Source: Lachnospiraceae bacterium YSB2008
Lineage (GTDB): Bacteria; Bacillota; Clostridia; Lachnospirales; Lachnospiraceae
DNA length: 64,000 bases
Direction: 5' to 3'
Assembly (NCBI GenBank): GCA_000687655.1
Contig: JHWR01000005.1
Coordinates: forward strand, 62,001 to 126,000
Shown: in pieces, positions 45,622-54,571 of the stretch
Layout: each line of letters begins with the position of its first letter
Position numbering within the stretch: the first letter of the stretch is position 1
The notes under the pieces: model-generated
Database searches by the model: none
The model's input: only the letters and a program-made list of their open reading frames with translations
Told to the model about the DNA's origin: nothing
Translations under genes and position numbers: made by a program

Positions 45622-46056
45622 CTATTCCTGTTCCTTCTCCTGGAACCTCATCAAGTCTTCTGTCATGATCCTGGCGGTTCTGGAATCCATCAGCCATATT
45701 ATAACATTTACAAGAATATATATTAATACAATGCTGAGCGCAACTCCACCTGCCACACTCAATGTTTCAGCATCAACAGGATTGCCCGCAAACATAAATG
45801 CCAATAATAATACGATCAGAAGTAAGAGCTGCATACATTTTCTGATAATAACCTGCTTGATACTCAGTTCTTTTTTTATCGTAACAAGACAGGTTGGTAT
45901 GACTCCTATCGCTCCATAGATCAAAGGATATATATATGCTTCATATCCAAATCTCTGTTCCGGCCGGAACACTTCTCCCAATATAAAGATTCCGACATTA
46001 ATCAAGGTTACCGATATAAAAAAACTGCTTAATATTTCTCTGATACGTTCTTTCAT
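45622..46056 (-). CDS. DUF3021 membrane protein
   Basis: A 144-aa protein with four membrane segments, beginning MKERIREILSSFF. ATG 46056 follows GGAGAAT. DUF3021 proteins are nearly always encoded next to a LytTR DNA-binding protein, as here (the LytTR gene overlaps the upstream end region and ends at 46073). The pair probably regulates membrane or envelope genes; the mechanism is not known. Confidence 0.82.
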   Translation of the reverse strand: MKERIREILSSFFISVTLINVGIFILGEVFRPEQRFGYEAYIYPLIYGAIGVIPTCLVTIKKELSIKQVIIRKCMQLLLLIVLLLAFMFAGNPVDAETLSVAGGVALSIVLIYILVNVIIWLMDSRTARIMTEDLMRFQEKEQE

Positions 46057-46072
46057 AGTATATTCTCCATTG

Positions 46073-46510
46073 CTATCTTTTAATCTTTTCCTTGATCTCC
46101 GGAACATATTTCCTTGAAATGATCACATCTTCATTGTTCTTTAACTGGCAGATGAATCTGCCGTTAAGCGCAGGCTTTATTGCAACAATTTTCATCATAT
46201 TTACAACAACTGATTTTGATATTCTTGCAAACTTTCTGTTAGCCAGCAGCTCCTCAAATTCGTAAAGACGCTTCCTTGATTCGTAACACTCTTTTTCCAG
46301 ATAGATGAACGTTTTCTCATCTACTGCCTCAATATAGTATATTTCCGAAAGAGGAATCTGATACTGAGTATCTTCCTGATATGCCTCAACGCTTCCGTGA
46401 TGCATCTTTACAAGACGGACTATCTCATTTATTCTGTCGTCTCTCTTATGACATCCTATTTCGATATATTCAGTTTCTTCTTCCTTTATCTTCCGAATCT
46501 TTAATTCCAT
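46073..46510 (-). CDS. LytTR DNA-binding regulator
   Basis: A 145-aa protein with a LytTR domain (~45-145): IPLSEIYYIEAVDEKTFIYL, FARISKSVVVNMMKI and a final VISRKYVPEIKEKI. No receiver domain, so it is not a classical response regulator. It is paired with DUF3021, and the gene starts 6 bp after the stop of the hydrolase gene, making a three-gene operon. Confidence 0.9.
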   Translation of the reverse strand: MELKIRKIKEEETEYIEIGCHKRDDRINEIVRLVKMHHGSVEAYQEDTQYQIPLSEIYYIEAVDEKTFIYLEKECYESRKRLYEFEELLANRKFARISKSVVVNMMKIVAIKPALNGRFICQLKNNEDVIISRKYVPEIKEKIKR

Positions 46511-46515
46511 CTGTT

Positions 46516-47886
46516 CTAGTAACTCTCCTGTACCGAAAACTCGCCTGCGTCTTTTAAGAAGCTGTCGAAGAACTCAAGCACCAGTCCGTTAACCCGGTCA
46601 ATGCATTCGCCGGCATCCACATCTCCCACCCCGAGAAGTTTAGCAAAGAATGGTGAAAACAGAGGCAGGTCAGTAAAGTTCATATGCTCTGAACCCTTTA
46701 TATATGTATTATAGCCTTTAGTTGCATTCTTGAGAATAACATTATTTGCGTAATTATATCCAGCCTTCTCTGCTTCCAAGCATTCCTGATGATGCCTTTC
46801 GTTGTCTATACTGAATAAAGGAGTAGTGTAAGGCTCTTCATTTATTATCGGATTTCCATCCTTAACTCCTGTCTGCTCACCGAGCATGGTTCCATCAAGA
46901 TCGATAACCGCTGATATATCATCTCTTCTTCCAACAGTTACGCAGGTAGCACCTCCAAGAGAATGCCCCATAAGTCCTATCTTCTTGATGTTAATCATCT
47001 TGATTATACTTAAAATGTCATCCTGTGAATCTCCGTTCATGAACCAGTCGTCACCCAGGTTATCTGCAGGAACAGCATCTTCAAATGTATCGATCACAAA
47101 GTTCAGGTCCGCAATTCGGAGTTCCATCCATTTAGAAGTAATCTCAAATATATCCTCCTCAGATATCTCGCCGTTATCATTCTGAATATTAACCGCACTC
47201 TGAATGAATTCAGGATTAACTGTTACAGTTTTTCCGGCAGAATCCTTAGTGAAAAATGCGTGGTATGGATGATCAAGACTTGCAACTACATATCCATGAC
47301 TGGCAAGCTCCATACATGTGGAGGCGTTACTCTGATAGTATCCAAATGCACCGTGGCTGAATATGATGAGCGGAAGCGTGTGTCCCTCTATCTCGTCAGC
47401 ATTTTCAGGGTAATAAAAATGTACCGGAATCTCTCGATACGAACCATCCGTTTCAAAACTCTCTACTCTTGAATGATCTATAAGTATTGCTTCACTCTCT
47501 GCTACCTCGTAGCTTCCTGTAAGCGGTCTGCCTTTATAATCCTTAAAAATAAAAGCAGGCAGAAGTGAATTTATAATAAATATGCAGGTAAAAATCATAC
47601 CGACTATTATAGAACCCTTCTTCTTGAGCTTTTCATTTTTCATATTAATTAGGAGGAATATCAATGCGAAGATAATACGAATTACCATAAGCATTACAAA
47701 GCCTTTAAATCTGAACGAGAAGTCTATTCCCGGAAGAACCAGCATAAGAAGATAAATGAGTACCTCGGCGCCAATTACACCGAGTCGTTTCTTCGTCCAG
47801 GTTTTCTTTGCAGTACTCCTTGTAAGTTCGAAAACTGCGAATCCTATCTCTGTAATAATTAAAACTAATAAAAGAACAAGTGCCAT
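46516..47886 (-). CDS. Membrane-anchored alpha/beta hydrolase (PAF-acetylhydrolase-like)
   Basis: A 456-aa protein with about four N-terminal membrane spans (to ~120) and an outward catalytic domain. Nucleophile motif GHSLGG, preceding HGAFGYYQSNAS oxyanion loop (SHGAFG), and a late His in GSEHMNFTD complete a Ser-His hydrolase. It resembles the platelet-activating factor acetylhydrolase/dienelactone hydrolase group. ATG 47886 (MALVLLLV) has AAGGCGG upstream; a longer frame to 47955 is less likely. First gene of the operon with LytTR and DUF3021. Confidence 0.85.
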   Translation of the reverse strand: MALVLLLVLIITEIGFAVFELTRSTAKKTWTKKRLGVIGAEVLIYLLMLVLPGIDFSFRFKGFVMLMVIRIIFALIFLLINMKNEKLKKKGSIIVGMIFTCIFIINSLLPAFIFKDYKGRPLTGSYEVAESEAILIDHSRVESFETDGSYREIPVHFYYPENADEIEGHTLPLIIFSHGAFGYYQSNASTCMELASHGYVVASLDHPYHAFFTKDSAGKTVTVNPEFIQSAVNIQNDNGEISEEDIFEITSKWMELRIADLNFVIDTFEDAVPADNLGDDWFMNGDSQDDILSIIKMINIKKIGLMGHSLGGATCVTVGRRDDISAVIDLDGTMLGEQTGVKDGNPIINEEPYTTPLFSIDNERHHQECLEAEKAGYNYANNVILKNATKGYNTYIKGSEHMNFTDLPLFSPFFAKLLGVGDVDAGECIDRVNGLVLEFFDSFLKDAGEFSVQESY

Positions 47887-48009
47887 ATTTGTATCCGCCT
47901 TTCTTTTTGATAAGGCGAATATAAGGCACTTTGTTCTTTCATTCAATAGAACCAAGGATAAGATGCATTATTCCTCGGTAAGATGCAATTTTAAACTATT
48001 AATCTCTCA

Positions 48010-48633
48010 TTATTTGAAATGATCCACGATCAGACTCGGATCATAATACACTTTATCGATATCGATAATACGTGCTTCCCCACCTTCTGCTTCAATTATC
48101 GTAAATGAACAGTTGTAAGGAGCATGTCCTAACCAGTAATCTTCCGGTTCATCCATGAGATAGTTGACCATGCCTCTCATAGCGCAGCCGTGAGTACTTA
48201 TGAGATAAGTTTTTCCATCATCTTTTGCAATCAGTTCCTTCAAAAAATCCTGTGTCCTGTTGCAAACGTCCTGTATCGTCTCGCCATTCGGAAATCCGGC
48301 AAAGTGAAATGGATCCATGAAAAACTTGCCAAATTCATCTCCCATTTCGGCAACTTTTTTCCCTTCCTTATCACCGAAATCGATCTCAATAATACGGTCA
48401 TCAATACTGAACGGAATATCATTTTCGCTTTCACGCAGAATGATCTCCGCTGTTTCCTTCGATCTTTTGAGAGGGCTGGAAATACAATAATCAAAATGAA
48501 TGCCCTTCATAGCCTTTCCGGTCATCTCTGCAAGGCTGCGGCCGTTTTCATTTAACTGTTCATCAAGACGACCCTGCATAATTCCTTTTGAATTAAGCAC
48601 AGTCTCTCCGTGTCGTAAAATGTAGATTTTCAT
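48010..48633 (-). CDS. Histidine phosphatase family protein
   Basis: A 207-aa phosphoglycerate-mutase-like phosphatase: RHGETVLNSKG at residue 7, SSPLKRSKET, and STHGCAMRG carrying the second His. Substrate unknown; such stand-alone members act on sugar phosphates or cofactor phosphates. It follows the carboxymuconolactone decarboxylase-like gene by 6 bp. Confidence 0.92.
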   Translation of the reverse strand: MKIYILRHGETVLNSKGIMQGRLDEQLNENGRSLAEMTGKAMKGIHFDYCISSPLKRSKETAEIILRESENDIPFSIDDRIIEIDFGDKEGKKVAEMGDEFGKFFMDPFHFAGFPNGETIQDVCNRTQDFLKELIAKDDGKTYLISTHGCAMRGMVNYLMDEPEDYWLGHAPYNCSFTIIEAEGGEARIIDIDKVYYDPSLIVDHFK

Positions 48634-48639
48634 TTATCT

Positions 48640-48993
48640 TTATTCCTTTTCTGTCAATCCTTCGCTCTCCTCACCGTATACTTCTTTTGCCAGATTAAAT
48701 ACCGCCCAGGCCTTCGGCCATCCGGCGTAGAATGCGACATGGGTTATGATCGCAGCCATTTCTTTCTGCGATACACCATGATTTTTTGCATTCATGATGT
48801 GATACTTTAGAGAGCTGTCTGTGATACCCTGGGACATAAGGGCAACAACCGTAATGATGCTTCTGGTCTTCACATCAATATCACTGTTGTTCCAGTTTTC
48901 TCCAAAGAGTATGTCATCATTAAAATGCGCAAACTCCGGAGCAAACTCTCCCAGCTGATCTCTTCCTGCCGTCTGTACGATCTTTTTACTCAT
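48640..48993 (-). CDS. Carboxymuconolactone decarboxylase-family protein
   Basis: A 117-aa protein of the CMD/AhpD-like fold: RSIITVVALMSQG, YHIMNAKNHGVSQKEMAAIITHVAFYAGWP. It lacks the CxxC of AhpD peroxidases, so it is the CMD-like rather than the peroxidase type. Its reaction is unknown. The start overlaps the end of the next upstream small gene by 8 bp. Confidence 0.9.
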   Translation of the reverse strand: MSKKIVQTAGRDQLGEFAPEFAHFNDDILFGENWNNSDIDVKTRSIITVVALMSQGITDSSLKYHIMNAKNHGVSQKEMAAIITHVAFYAGWPKAWAVFNLAKEVYGEESEGLTEKE

Positions 48994-49192
48994 TATACCT
49001 GCCTCCTTTTGCCTCCTGTCTATTGCTTAACCAATTAAACACATATATCATAACACATCCTGCCATCAAAAATAACACCATGATGGCAATGTAATCCGCA
49101 AAAAAGAAAATCTTTGGTTCCGAGGTATCAAAGAAAGCGAACCTGGTCATTCCTGACATATATCCCGGGAACCCCCGTTTGATAAATGCCAC
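48986..49192 (-). CDS. Small membrane protein of unknown function
   Basis: A possible 68-aa protein with one hydrophobic segment (~30-52, FADYIAIMVLFLMAGCVMIY) and a charged tail. The start would be GTG at 49192; the ribosome site is weak and an internal ATG (MSGMTRF) is possible. The overlap with the CMD gene favours a real gene. No family recognised. Confidence 0.5.
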   Translation of the reverse strand: MAFIKRGFPGYMSGMTRFAFFDTSEPKIFFFADYIAIMVLFLMAGCVMIYVFNWLSNRQEAKGGRYNE

Positions 49193-49351
49193 GCACCCAT
49201 ATACATTGTGAATCTTGAACTCCTAATAATAATACTCGTTAACTTGTTTGCTTTCCTCATTTCTTTTTCCATTGTAAATACAACACACCCAAAATCGTTT
49301 GAAAACAGAAATCAAGCGGACATAATGCAGACATTTTCAAAAAAATCCGTT

Positions 49352-49936
49352 TTATTCAAAGCTAATGGTTATAGTAACATCTCCATTGGAAAGAAGATCA
49401 GTCATTTCTTCCGTATTCTTATCAGATATATGTCCAAGTCTTGTATATGACCAGCTATTAGAACCATAGAATACTACCATCTGATTTCCGGAGTATAGTA
49501 CAACGTCGCCTGAACTCGTTGTTGTCTGCTTATCATCTCTCGGCAGACTCTGTCCAATTGAGCCCACCTGTTCAAAACCGCCATACATTGACATCTGGAT
49601 TGTGACATCACCATATCTGGCCATATCCCGCAGTGCTTTTACAGCCTGGTTATCTTCCCAATCCACATTAACTTTTGTATCGCCGATTTTCATTGTCATA
49701 GTACTATCTCCAATATCTTCATCCTCTGCTGTTTTATTTTCTACGGCAAGCTGATACATAGTTGTTCCCTCCGGCGTGACATTCTCTTCTGGACTTTCCG
49801 TTTCATTATTTTCTGATGCTGATATTTCATTTACGGCACCCTGATCATCACTTGTGTTTTGGGTTGTCCCTGCACAGGCGCTCATACAAAACATTATGGT
49901 CATACAGAATGACAGAAAAATCATTTTCGTTTTCAT
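49352..49936 (-). CDS. Cyclophilin-like-fold lipoprotein
   Basis: A 194-aa lipoprotein: signal peptide MKTKMIFLSFCMTIMFCMSAC with the lipid Cys in SACAG, an acidic Ser/Asn/Glu linker, and a C-terminal cyclophilin-like domain (~80-194: VDWEDNQAVKALRDMA, GGFEQVGSIGQSLPRDD, VLYSGNQMVVFYGSNSW). The prolyl-isomerase active residues of true cyclophilins are not evident. Such proteins are often beside flavodoxins, as here (next gene upstream), so a redox link is possible. Confidence 0.85.
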   Translation of the reverse strand: MKTKMIFLSFCMTIMFCMSACAGTTQNTSDDQGAVNEISASENNETESPEENVTPEGTTMYQLAVENKTAEDEDIGDSTMTMKIGDTKVNVDWEDNQAVKALRDMARYGDVTIQMSMYGGFEQVGSIGQSLPRDDKQTTTSSGDVVLYSGNQMVVFYGSNSWSYTRLGHISDKNTEEMTDLLSNGDVTITISFE

Positions 49937-49948
49937 CGCAGTCTTCCT

Positions 49949-50491
49949 TTATTTTAGAGCTTTACCAAATTCGAAGGCTTCGTTTAACTCTTCAGTTTTT
50001 TTCGATGCCTCACCCATATCGCCTATGCCTCCGCAGAATAAGGAACCGGAGAATTCTGCCTTTTCAAAACAGTCAACCCATCCCTGAAGTCCGCTTTCAG
50101 CCTTTTGGGGCACAAACTCTTCATCCTCAGCCGCAACAGAGAGCATATATACATTCCTAAACTTATAGTCTGAAGGATACAGCGGATTGAGCCTGTCCAA
50201 AAGAGTTTTCATCTGACCGCTCATCTCGTAATAATAAATCGGAGTTGCAAATACAAGGGTATCTGCATTCTTTACTTTTTCTGCAATCTCAGCAGCATCA
50301 TCCTTAATGACACATTTCTGGGTATTCTGACAGGCAAGACAACCTATACAGAAACCGATATTTTTCCCTTTCAGGCCTATATATTCCACATCATGACCTG
50401 AGGCTTTTGCTCCTTCTATAAGCTTTTCCGTAAGTATGTCGGAATTACTCTTTGCACGAAGGCTTGTTGAAATTACTAACACTTTGCTCAT
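49949..50491 (-). CDS. Flavodoxin / NADPH-dependent FMN reductase family protein
   Basis: A 180-aa FMN-binding reductase-type protein starting MSKVLVISTSLRAKSNSD, the phosphate-binding loop. GLKGKNIGFCIGCLACQ with the CxxC and FATPIYYYEMSGQMKTLLDRL are typical of the iron-sulfur-flavoprotein-like NAD(P)H reductase family. ATG 50491 has GGATGGG upstream; the longer frame to 50518 is unlikely. It follows the alpha/beta hydrolase gene and lies in the operon opposite the LysR regulator. Confidence 0.9.
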   Translation of the reverse strand: MSKVLVISTSLRAKSNSDILTEKLIEGAKASGHDVEYIGLKGKNIGFCIGCLACQNTQKCVIKDDAAEIAEKVKNADTLVFATPIYYYEMSGQMKTLLDRLNPLYPSDYKFRNVYMLSVAAEDEEFVPQKAESGLQGWVDCFEKAEFSGSLFCGGIGDMGEASKKTEELNEAFEFGKALK

Positions 50492-50504
50492 ATTATCCCA
50501 TCCT

Positions 50505-50579
50505 TTATTTCTTCTCACCTGTCATATCTTCTACTCTGTCCGAATCAAGATTTTCCAGTATTTCTTCAACCGTCATCAT
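50505..50579 (-). CDS. Putative 24-aa peptide coupled to the hydrolase gene
   Basis: A 24-codon frame, MMTVEEILENLDSDRVEDMTG plus EKK, whose ATG overlaps the hydrolase stop in TAATG, a common coupling arrangement, and whose stop lies 13 bp before the flavodoxin start. Acidic and helix-prone. It may be a real small protein or only a re-initiation spacer. Confidence 0.35.
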   Translation of the reverse strand: MMTVEEILENLDSDRVEDMTGEKK

Positions 50580-51583
50580 TACTTCAAATTCTCCATAAAG
50601 AAGCTCTCCAGCTTGTCAAATGGTATATAATCCTTATCCCCGCCATCATAAAGGTCAGTATGTACCGCATCAGGGATTATCATAAGTTCCTTATTGTCAG
50701 CAAACTTACTGTCTTTGATCATATCAGCATAGGCATCCTTTGAGAAGTAGCACGAATGAGCCTTTTCTCCGTGGATAAGCAGCACTGCGCTTCTGATCTC
50801 ACTGCTGTATTTAAGAATAGGCTGGTTTATGAATGACTCACACCCGATGACGTTCCATCCACCGTTAGAGTTAAGGCTTCTCTTATGATATCCCCTGTCA
50901 GTCTTGTAGTAGTCATAGTAGTCCTTAACAAAGAAAGGCGCATCTTCCGGAAGCGGATCAACCACACCGCCGCCTAGCTTATATTCACCTGATTTCAGGT
51001 CTTCAAGCCTCTGTGCACACATGGCAGCCTTCTTCTGATATCTTGCTTCTTCGCTGTCCTCTGAGTCAAAATACCCCTTGGCATTTACTCTTGTCATGTC
51101 ATACATTGTCATAGCAGCCGTTGCTTTGATCCTTGTATCAAGTGCCGCTGCATTGATTGACATTCCGCCCCATCCACAGATGCCTATGATACCGATCCTG
51201 TCAGGATCCACTCTGTCGTTCAGAGAAAGAAAATCAACGGCCGCCATAAAGTCCTCGGTATTGATATCCGGGGAAGCCATATATCTTACGTTCCCGCCAC
51301 TCTCTCCGGTAAAAGAAGGATCAAACGCAATTGTAAGAAAACCTCTTTCCGCCATTGTCTGCGCATACAATCCGCTGCACTGTTCCTTAACTGCACCAAA
51401 TGGACCACATACCGCGATTGCGGGAAGCTTACCCTCTTTGTCCCCCGGTACATACATATCTGCTGCAAGTGTGATGCCATAGCGGTTCACAAAGGTCACC
51501 TTGCTGTGATCCACCTTATCGCTCTTTGGAAATGTCTTATCCCATTCCGTTACAAGTGTCAGTTCTTCCTTTTTGATCATCAT
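50579..51583 (-). CDS. Alpha/beta hydrolase (dienelactone hydrolase-like)
   Basis: A 334-aa hydrolase. The nucleophile elbow reads GICGWGG, with Cys rather than Ser, as in dienelactone hydrolases and YcjY-like proteins; VCGPFGAVKEQCSG is the oxyanion-loop region and DAVHTDLYD carries the late His. Cytoplasmic. AGGAGG precedes the ATG. It is followed by the coupled 24-codon frame and the flavodoxin gene, and is divergent from a LysR regulator that probably controls it. Substrate unknown. Confidence 0.9.
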   Translation of the reverse strand: MMIKKEELTLVTEWDKTFPKSDKVDHSKVTFVNRYGITLAADMYVPGDKEGKLPAIAVCGPFGAVKEQCSGLYAQTMAERGFLTIAFDPSFTGESGGNVRYMASPDINTEDFMAAVDFLSLNDRVDPDRIGIIGICGWGGMSINAAALDTRIKATAAMTMYDMTRVNAKGYFDSEDSEEARYQKKAAMCAQRLEDLKSGEYKLGGGVVDPLPEDAPFFVKDYYDYYKTDRGYHKRSLNSNGGWNVIGCESFINQPILKYSSEIRSAVLLIHGEKAHSCYFSKDAYADMIKDSKFADNKELMIIPDAVHTDLYDGGDKDYIPFDKLESFFMENLK

Positions 51584-51603
51584 CTGCCTCCTTGTTCTTT
51601 TGA

Positions 51604-51825
51604 TTACCGTTTACCTTCTTTTTGTGCCTGCCGTATCAGATAGTCCATCCGATCAACCTTCCTCTGACTGTCATGCATCTCCTCCACCAGATCGCATCGG
51701 CATCTACGAAGATGCTTTATGAGTCCGTCGATGTCTCCGGCTTCATAAAGAGCCTTTGCCCTCAAAGTTCCTTCTCTGCTGCATCCATTGTCTGTAAGAT
51801 TTTCTATCAGTGCCTTTATTTCCAT
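51604..51825 (-). CDS. Small helical protein, unknown function
   Basis: A 73-aa protein, all-helical by composition: LTDNGCSREGTLRAKALYEAG then CRCDLVEEMHDSQRKVDRMD. I know similar short genes next to hydrolases and LysR regulators in Clostridia but no function. First gene of the operon divergent from the LysR regulator. Confidence 0.7.
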   Translation of the reverse strand: MEIKALIENLTDNGCSREGTLRAKALYEAGDIDGLIKHLRRCRCDLVEEMHDSQRKVDRMDYLIRQAQKEGKR

Positions 51826-51949
51826 CTGCCTTACCTCGTACCCTCATTATATTTACTTGACGGATTCTTCGCTAATGAATAAAATGAATATCATGATATT
51901 CTAAAATGGAATATCATGTAGCAATGAGCAGTGCGAACTGGAGGATTCT

Positions 51950-52825
51950 ATGGAGATCAAACACTTACGATACTTCCTTGCCGTCGCAAGAGAAGAGAAT
52001 ATGACAAAAGCTGCGGACATGCTTCATGTCACACAGCCTACGCTTTCGAAAACATTAAAATCACTCGAAGATGAACTGGGAAAAAAGTTATTTACACGTC
52101 ACAGTTTTAGCATATCCCTGACTGATGAGGGAATGCTTCTTCGCGACCGTGCGGAAGATCTCATCGCCATGGCCGACCGTATAGAACAGGAATTCATCAC
52201 CCTTGACGATATCACCGGCGGTGATATCTACTTCGGACTGGCTGAAAGCTATCAGATAAAATACCTTGCACGGGAAATCCGTATATTAAAAAGCAGATAT
52301 CCCGGATTTACCTATCACATCACCAGCGGCGATACAGAACAGGTTACGGAAAAACTGGATAAAGGGCTTCTTGATTTTGCAGTTTTATGCGAAAAGCCAA
52401 ATACGGCAAAATACGATTATGTCAAATTTCCGGAAGCTGATGTATGGGGTGCCGTCATGCCAACAGACCATCCTCTTGCCATGAAGAAATCCATTAAGGT
52501 AAAAGATCTCATCGGGCAGCCTCTCTTCTGTTCCGAGCAGAGCTGGAACAATGAAATACCTGCCTGGGCCGGTGATGATTTTGAAAGACTGCATCTTGAA
52601 GGTTCATTCCGCCTGTCTTATAACGGATCTCTTTTTGCACAGGAAGGTCTCGGAATCCTCCTGACCTTTAAGCATTTGGTCGAATGCTCAGAGGAGAATG
52701 GTCTTGTATTTCGTCCATTATCTCCGAAGCAGACATCTGAGCTATACTTGATCTGGCATAAATTCCCATCCTTTACTCCTATAGCTGAAAAATTCCTTGC
52801 TCAGATCAAGACATCGTTCCACTAA
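51950..52825 (+). CDS. LysR-family transcriptional regulator
   Basis: A 291-aa LysR regulator: MEIKHLRYFLAVAREENMTK and VTQPTLSKTLKSLEDELG form the winged helix (1-60); the rest is the periplasmic-binding-like effector domain. It is divergent from the small gene/hydrolase/flavodoxin operon with a 124-bp shared intergenic region, so autoregulation and control of that operon are likely. GGAG precedes the ATG. Effector unknown. Confidence 0.93.
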   Translation: MEIKHLRYFLAVAREENMTKAADMLHVTQPTLSKTLKSLEDELGKKLFTRHSFSISLTDEGMLLRDRAEDLIAMADRIEQEFITLDDITGGDIYFGLAESYQIKYLAREIRILKSRYPGFTYHITSGDTEQVTEKLDKGLLDFAVLCEKPNTAKYDYVKFPEADVWGAVMPTDHPLAMKKSIKVKDLIGQPLFCSEQSWNNEIPAWAGDDFERLHLEGSFRLSYNGSLFAQEGLGILLTFKHLVECSEENGLVFRPLSPKQTSELYLIWHKFPSFTPIAEKFLAQIKTSFH

Positions 52826-52991
52826 CCCCCTTAGTTGATTATCCTGATAGTTAAAAATCTACGACTGTAATCCCTCTTGCGACACAAATCAAGATTTTTA
52901 ATTCTTGAATTTCACACCAAATCAAGATTTATCATCAAAATGGTTATAACAGACTTAATAAAATAATGGATGAATATTTTAAACAAAAAAC

Positions 52992-53034
52992 GGGATACCG
53001 CGGCCGTACCAATCAGGTACAACCACGATATCCC
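52992..53034 (-). terminator. Terminator of the hsp20 gene
   Basis: On the minus strand a 19-bp stem with G-U pairs (GGGATA...TATCCC) is followed by TTTTTT, about 15 bp after the Hsp20 stop. Confidence 0.8.
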
Positions 53035-53046
53035 ATTAATTACATA

Positions 53047-53493
53047 TTATCCTTCAATGGCTATATACTGTTTTTCTGGAAGTTTTTCTGTTTCATTCTT
53101 TGGAATTGAAAGCTTTAGCACTCCATCCTCGAACTTAGCCTTTACATCTTCCTGTTTAACTGCATCTCCTACATAGAAGCTTCTCTGCATAGCACCTGCA
53201 TAACGTTCCTGACGGATAATCTTGCCTTTCTTGTCTTTCTCATCCTTATCAAGTCCCTTTGCAGCACTTACTGACAAATAACCATTTTCAAGCGAGAGTT
53301 TAATCTCATCTTTCTTAAATCCTGGCAAATCAATGTCCAGTTCGTACTTGTCATCATGCTCATGCACATCCGTCTTCATGACCTGTGCAGCTCGTTTTCC
53401 ATAAAGCTTGCGGTCAACATCACCGAAATCAAACCTTGGAAAATCCATCCAATCATCCAATAAGTTTTCTCCAAAAATACTAGGTAGTAACAT
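53047..53493 (-). CDS. Hsp20/alpha-crystallin small heat-shock protein
   Basis: A 148-aa small heat-shock protein. The alpha-crystallin domain (~38-140) has MKTDVHEHDDKYELDIDLPG, FKKDEIKLSLENGYLSV and the closing FEDGVLKLSIPK; a short C-terminal tail follows. It holds unfolding proteins in the cytoplasm. A CIRCE element and promoter lie 110-150 bp upstream, so HrcA control is expected. It is monocistronic with its own terminator. Confidence 0.95.
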   Translation of the reverse strand: MLLPSIFGENLLDDWMDFPRFDFGDVDRKLYGKRAAQVMKTDVHEHDDKYELDIDLPGFKKDEIKLSLENGYLSVSAAKGLDKDEKDKKGKIIRQERYAGAMQRSFYVGDAVKQEDVKAKFEDGVLKLSIPKNETEKLPEKQYIAIEG

Positions 53494-53602
53494 AAGTCAT
53501 TCCTCCTTCTCAAGAAAAATATATAATAATATGTTTCATGAGCAAGGGAAGGAGCGTTTGGATTCTTTATCGGAATCTCCTCTATTCCTTTGTTCTGACT
53601 AT

Positions 53603-53631
53603 GTTATAGCACTAATTGTTAGCACTGTCAA
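53603..53631 (-). promoter_or_regulatory. hsp20 promoter
   Basis: On the minus strand TTGACA (53626-53631), exact 17-bp spacer, TATAAC (53603-53608). The -35 lies inside the CIRCE element. Confidence 0.8.
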
Positions 53632-53645
53632 GAGGTGAGTGCTAA
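53619..53645. promoter_or_regulatory. CIRCE element (HrcA operator)
   Basis: TTAGCACTg-N9-GAGTGCTAA, matching the CIRCE consensus (TTAGCACTC-N9-GAGTGCTAA) in 17 of 18 positions with the exact 9-bp spacer. Confidence 0.88.
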
Positions 53646-53717
53646 TTATTTTTTATCACATCATCAGCAGCATTCCCATATGCTGTCGGAATCTCTCCTA
53701 GCTTAATTAGTTTTATT

Positions 53718-54314
53718 TTACTGTTCTGAAGCCATTTCCTCATTAAGAATATCTTCAGTTGCTGCCATAGCTCGAAGCGTCATTTCTAGTAATTTATCAA
53801 GATCCCAACCAAGTTGCTCAGCACCTCTCTCTATAACTTCTCTGGAACAACCAGCTGCAAAGCCTTTACTCTTATATTTTTTCTTAAGGGATTTCAGTTC
53901 CATATCCTTAGTACTCTTGGAAGGTCTCATAAGAGCAGCAGCACCGATAAGACCAGTTAGTTCATCTGCAGCAAATAAAACCTTTTCCATTTCTCTAGTC
54001 GGCTCTACATCAATAGTCACACCATTACCAACTGTTATTCCATATCCATGTGAACATACAGCATGAATAATATCATCATTAACACCACCTTCTCTTAGAA
54101 GCTCTGGCGCCTTTAAGCAATGTTCATCTGGGTATAATTCAAAATCTATATCATGAAGAAGTCCAACAATTCCCCAGTATTCTGCTTCTTCACCATATCC
54201 CAGTTCCTCTGCATACCATTTCATCACAGCTTCAACAGTTAACGCATGCTGAATATGAAAGGATTCCTTATTATACTTCTTTAAAAGTGAAAAAGCTTCT
54301 TCCCTTGATATCAT
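53718..54314 (-). CDS. HD-domain hydrolase
   Basis: A 198-aa HD-domain protein: HIQHALTVEAVMKWYA, GLLHDIDFELYPDEH (the HD pair), HAVCSHGYG. The set of His/Asp residues for a metal site is present. Such single-domain HD proteins are nucleotide or phosphate hydrolases of unknown substrate. It follows two small Cys-rich genes and ends near 53718; a possible operon. Confidence 0.9.
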   Translation of the reverse strand: MISREEAFSLLKKYNKESFHIQHALTVEAVMKWYAEELGYGEEAEYWGIVGLLHDIDFELYPDEHCLKAPELLREGGVNDDIIHAVCSHGYGITVGNGVTIDVEPTREMEKVLFAADELTGLIGAAALMRPSKSTKDMELKSLKKKYKSKGFAAGCSREVIERGAEQLGWDLDKLLEMTLRAMAATEDILNEEMASEQ

Positions 54315-54319
54315 TTACC

Positions 54320-54544
54320 TTATCCCTTTACCCTTCCTGCAATATACTCTGCATTTATTTCTCTGAGTTCCTTTTCTCCGTCAATATATGGCTGATAGAA
54401 TGTTTCTGTTCTCCCACCGCCTATATTATCACATCCATTACAAAACTGACATTCCTGCCCGCACACCTCTAAAGATTTATTGACTATCCGAATTCTTTCT
54501 TCTCTGGTCGTATCTTTTATCAGAATTGATTTTATACCTTCCAT
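54320..54544 (-). CDS. Small Cys-rich protein (paralog of the next gene)
   Basis: A 74-aa protein: MEGIKSILIKDTTREERIRI, then CGQECQFCNGCDNIGGG and PYIDGEKELREINAEY. Four Cys, likely a metal or redox site. It is paralogous to 54572-54781 (TxEER, Cys cluster, Y-x-x-YIDG-x-x-[DE][FL]R[DE]I). ATG 54544 chosen; a GTG-type start at 54556 is possible. Clostridial proteins like this are sometimes mislabelled as purine enzymes; I know of no function. Confidence 0.75.
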   Translation of the reverse strand: MEGIKSILIKDTTREERIRIVNKSLEVCGQECQFCNGCDNIGGGRTETFYQPYIDGEKELREINAEYIAGRVKG

Positions 54545-54571
54545 AATCACTACCACCTTCCTTTGTTCGAA

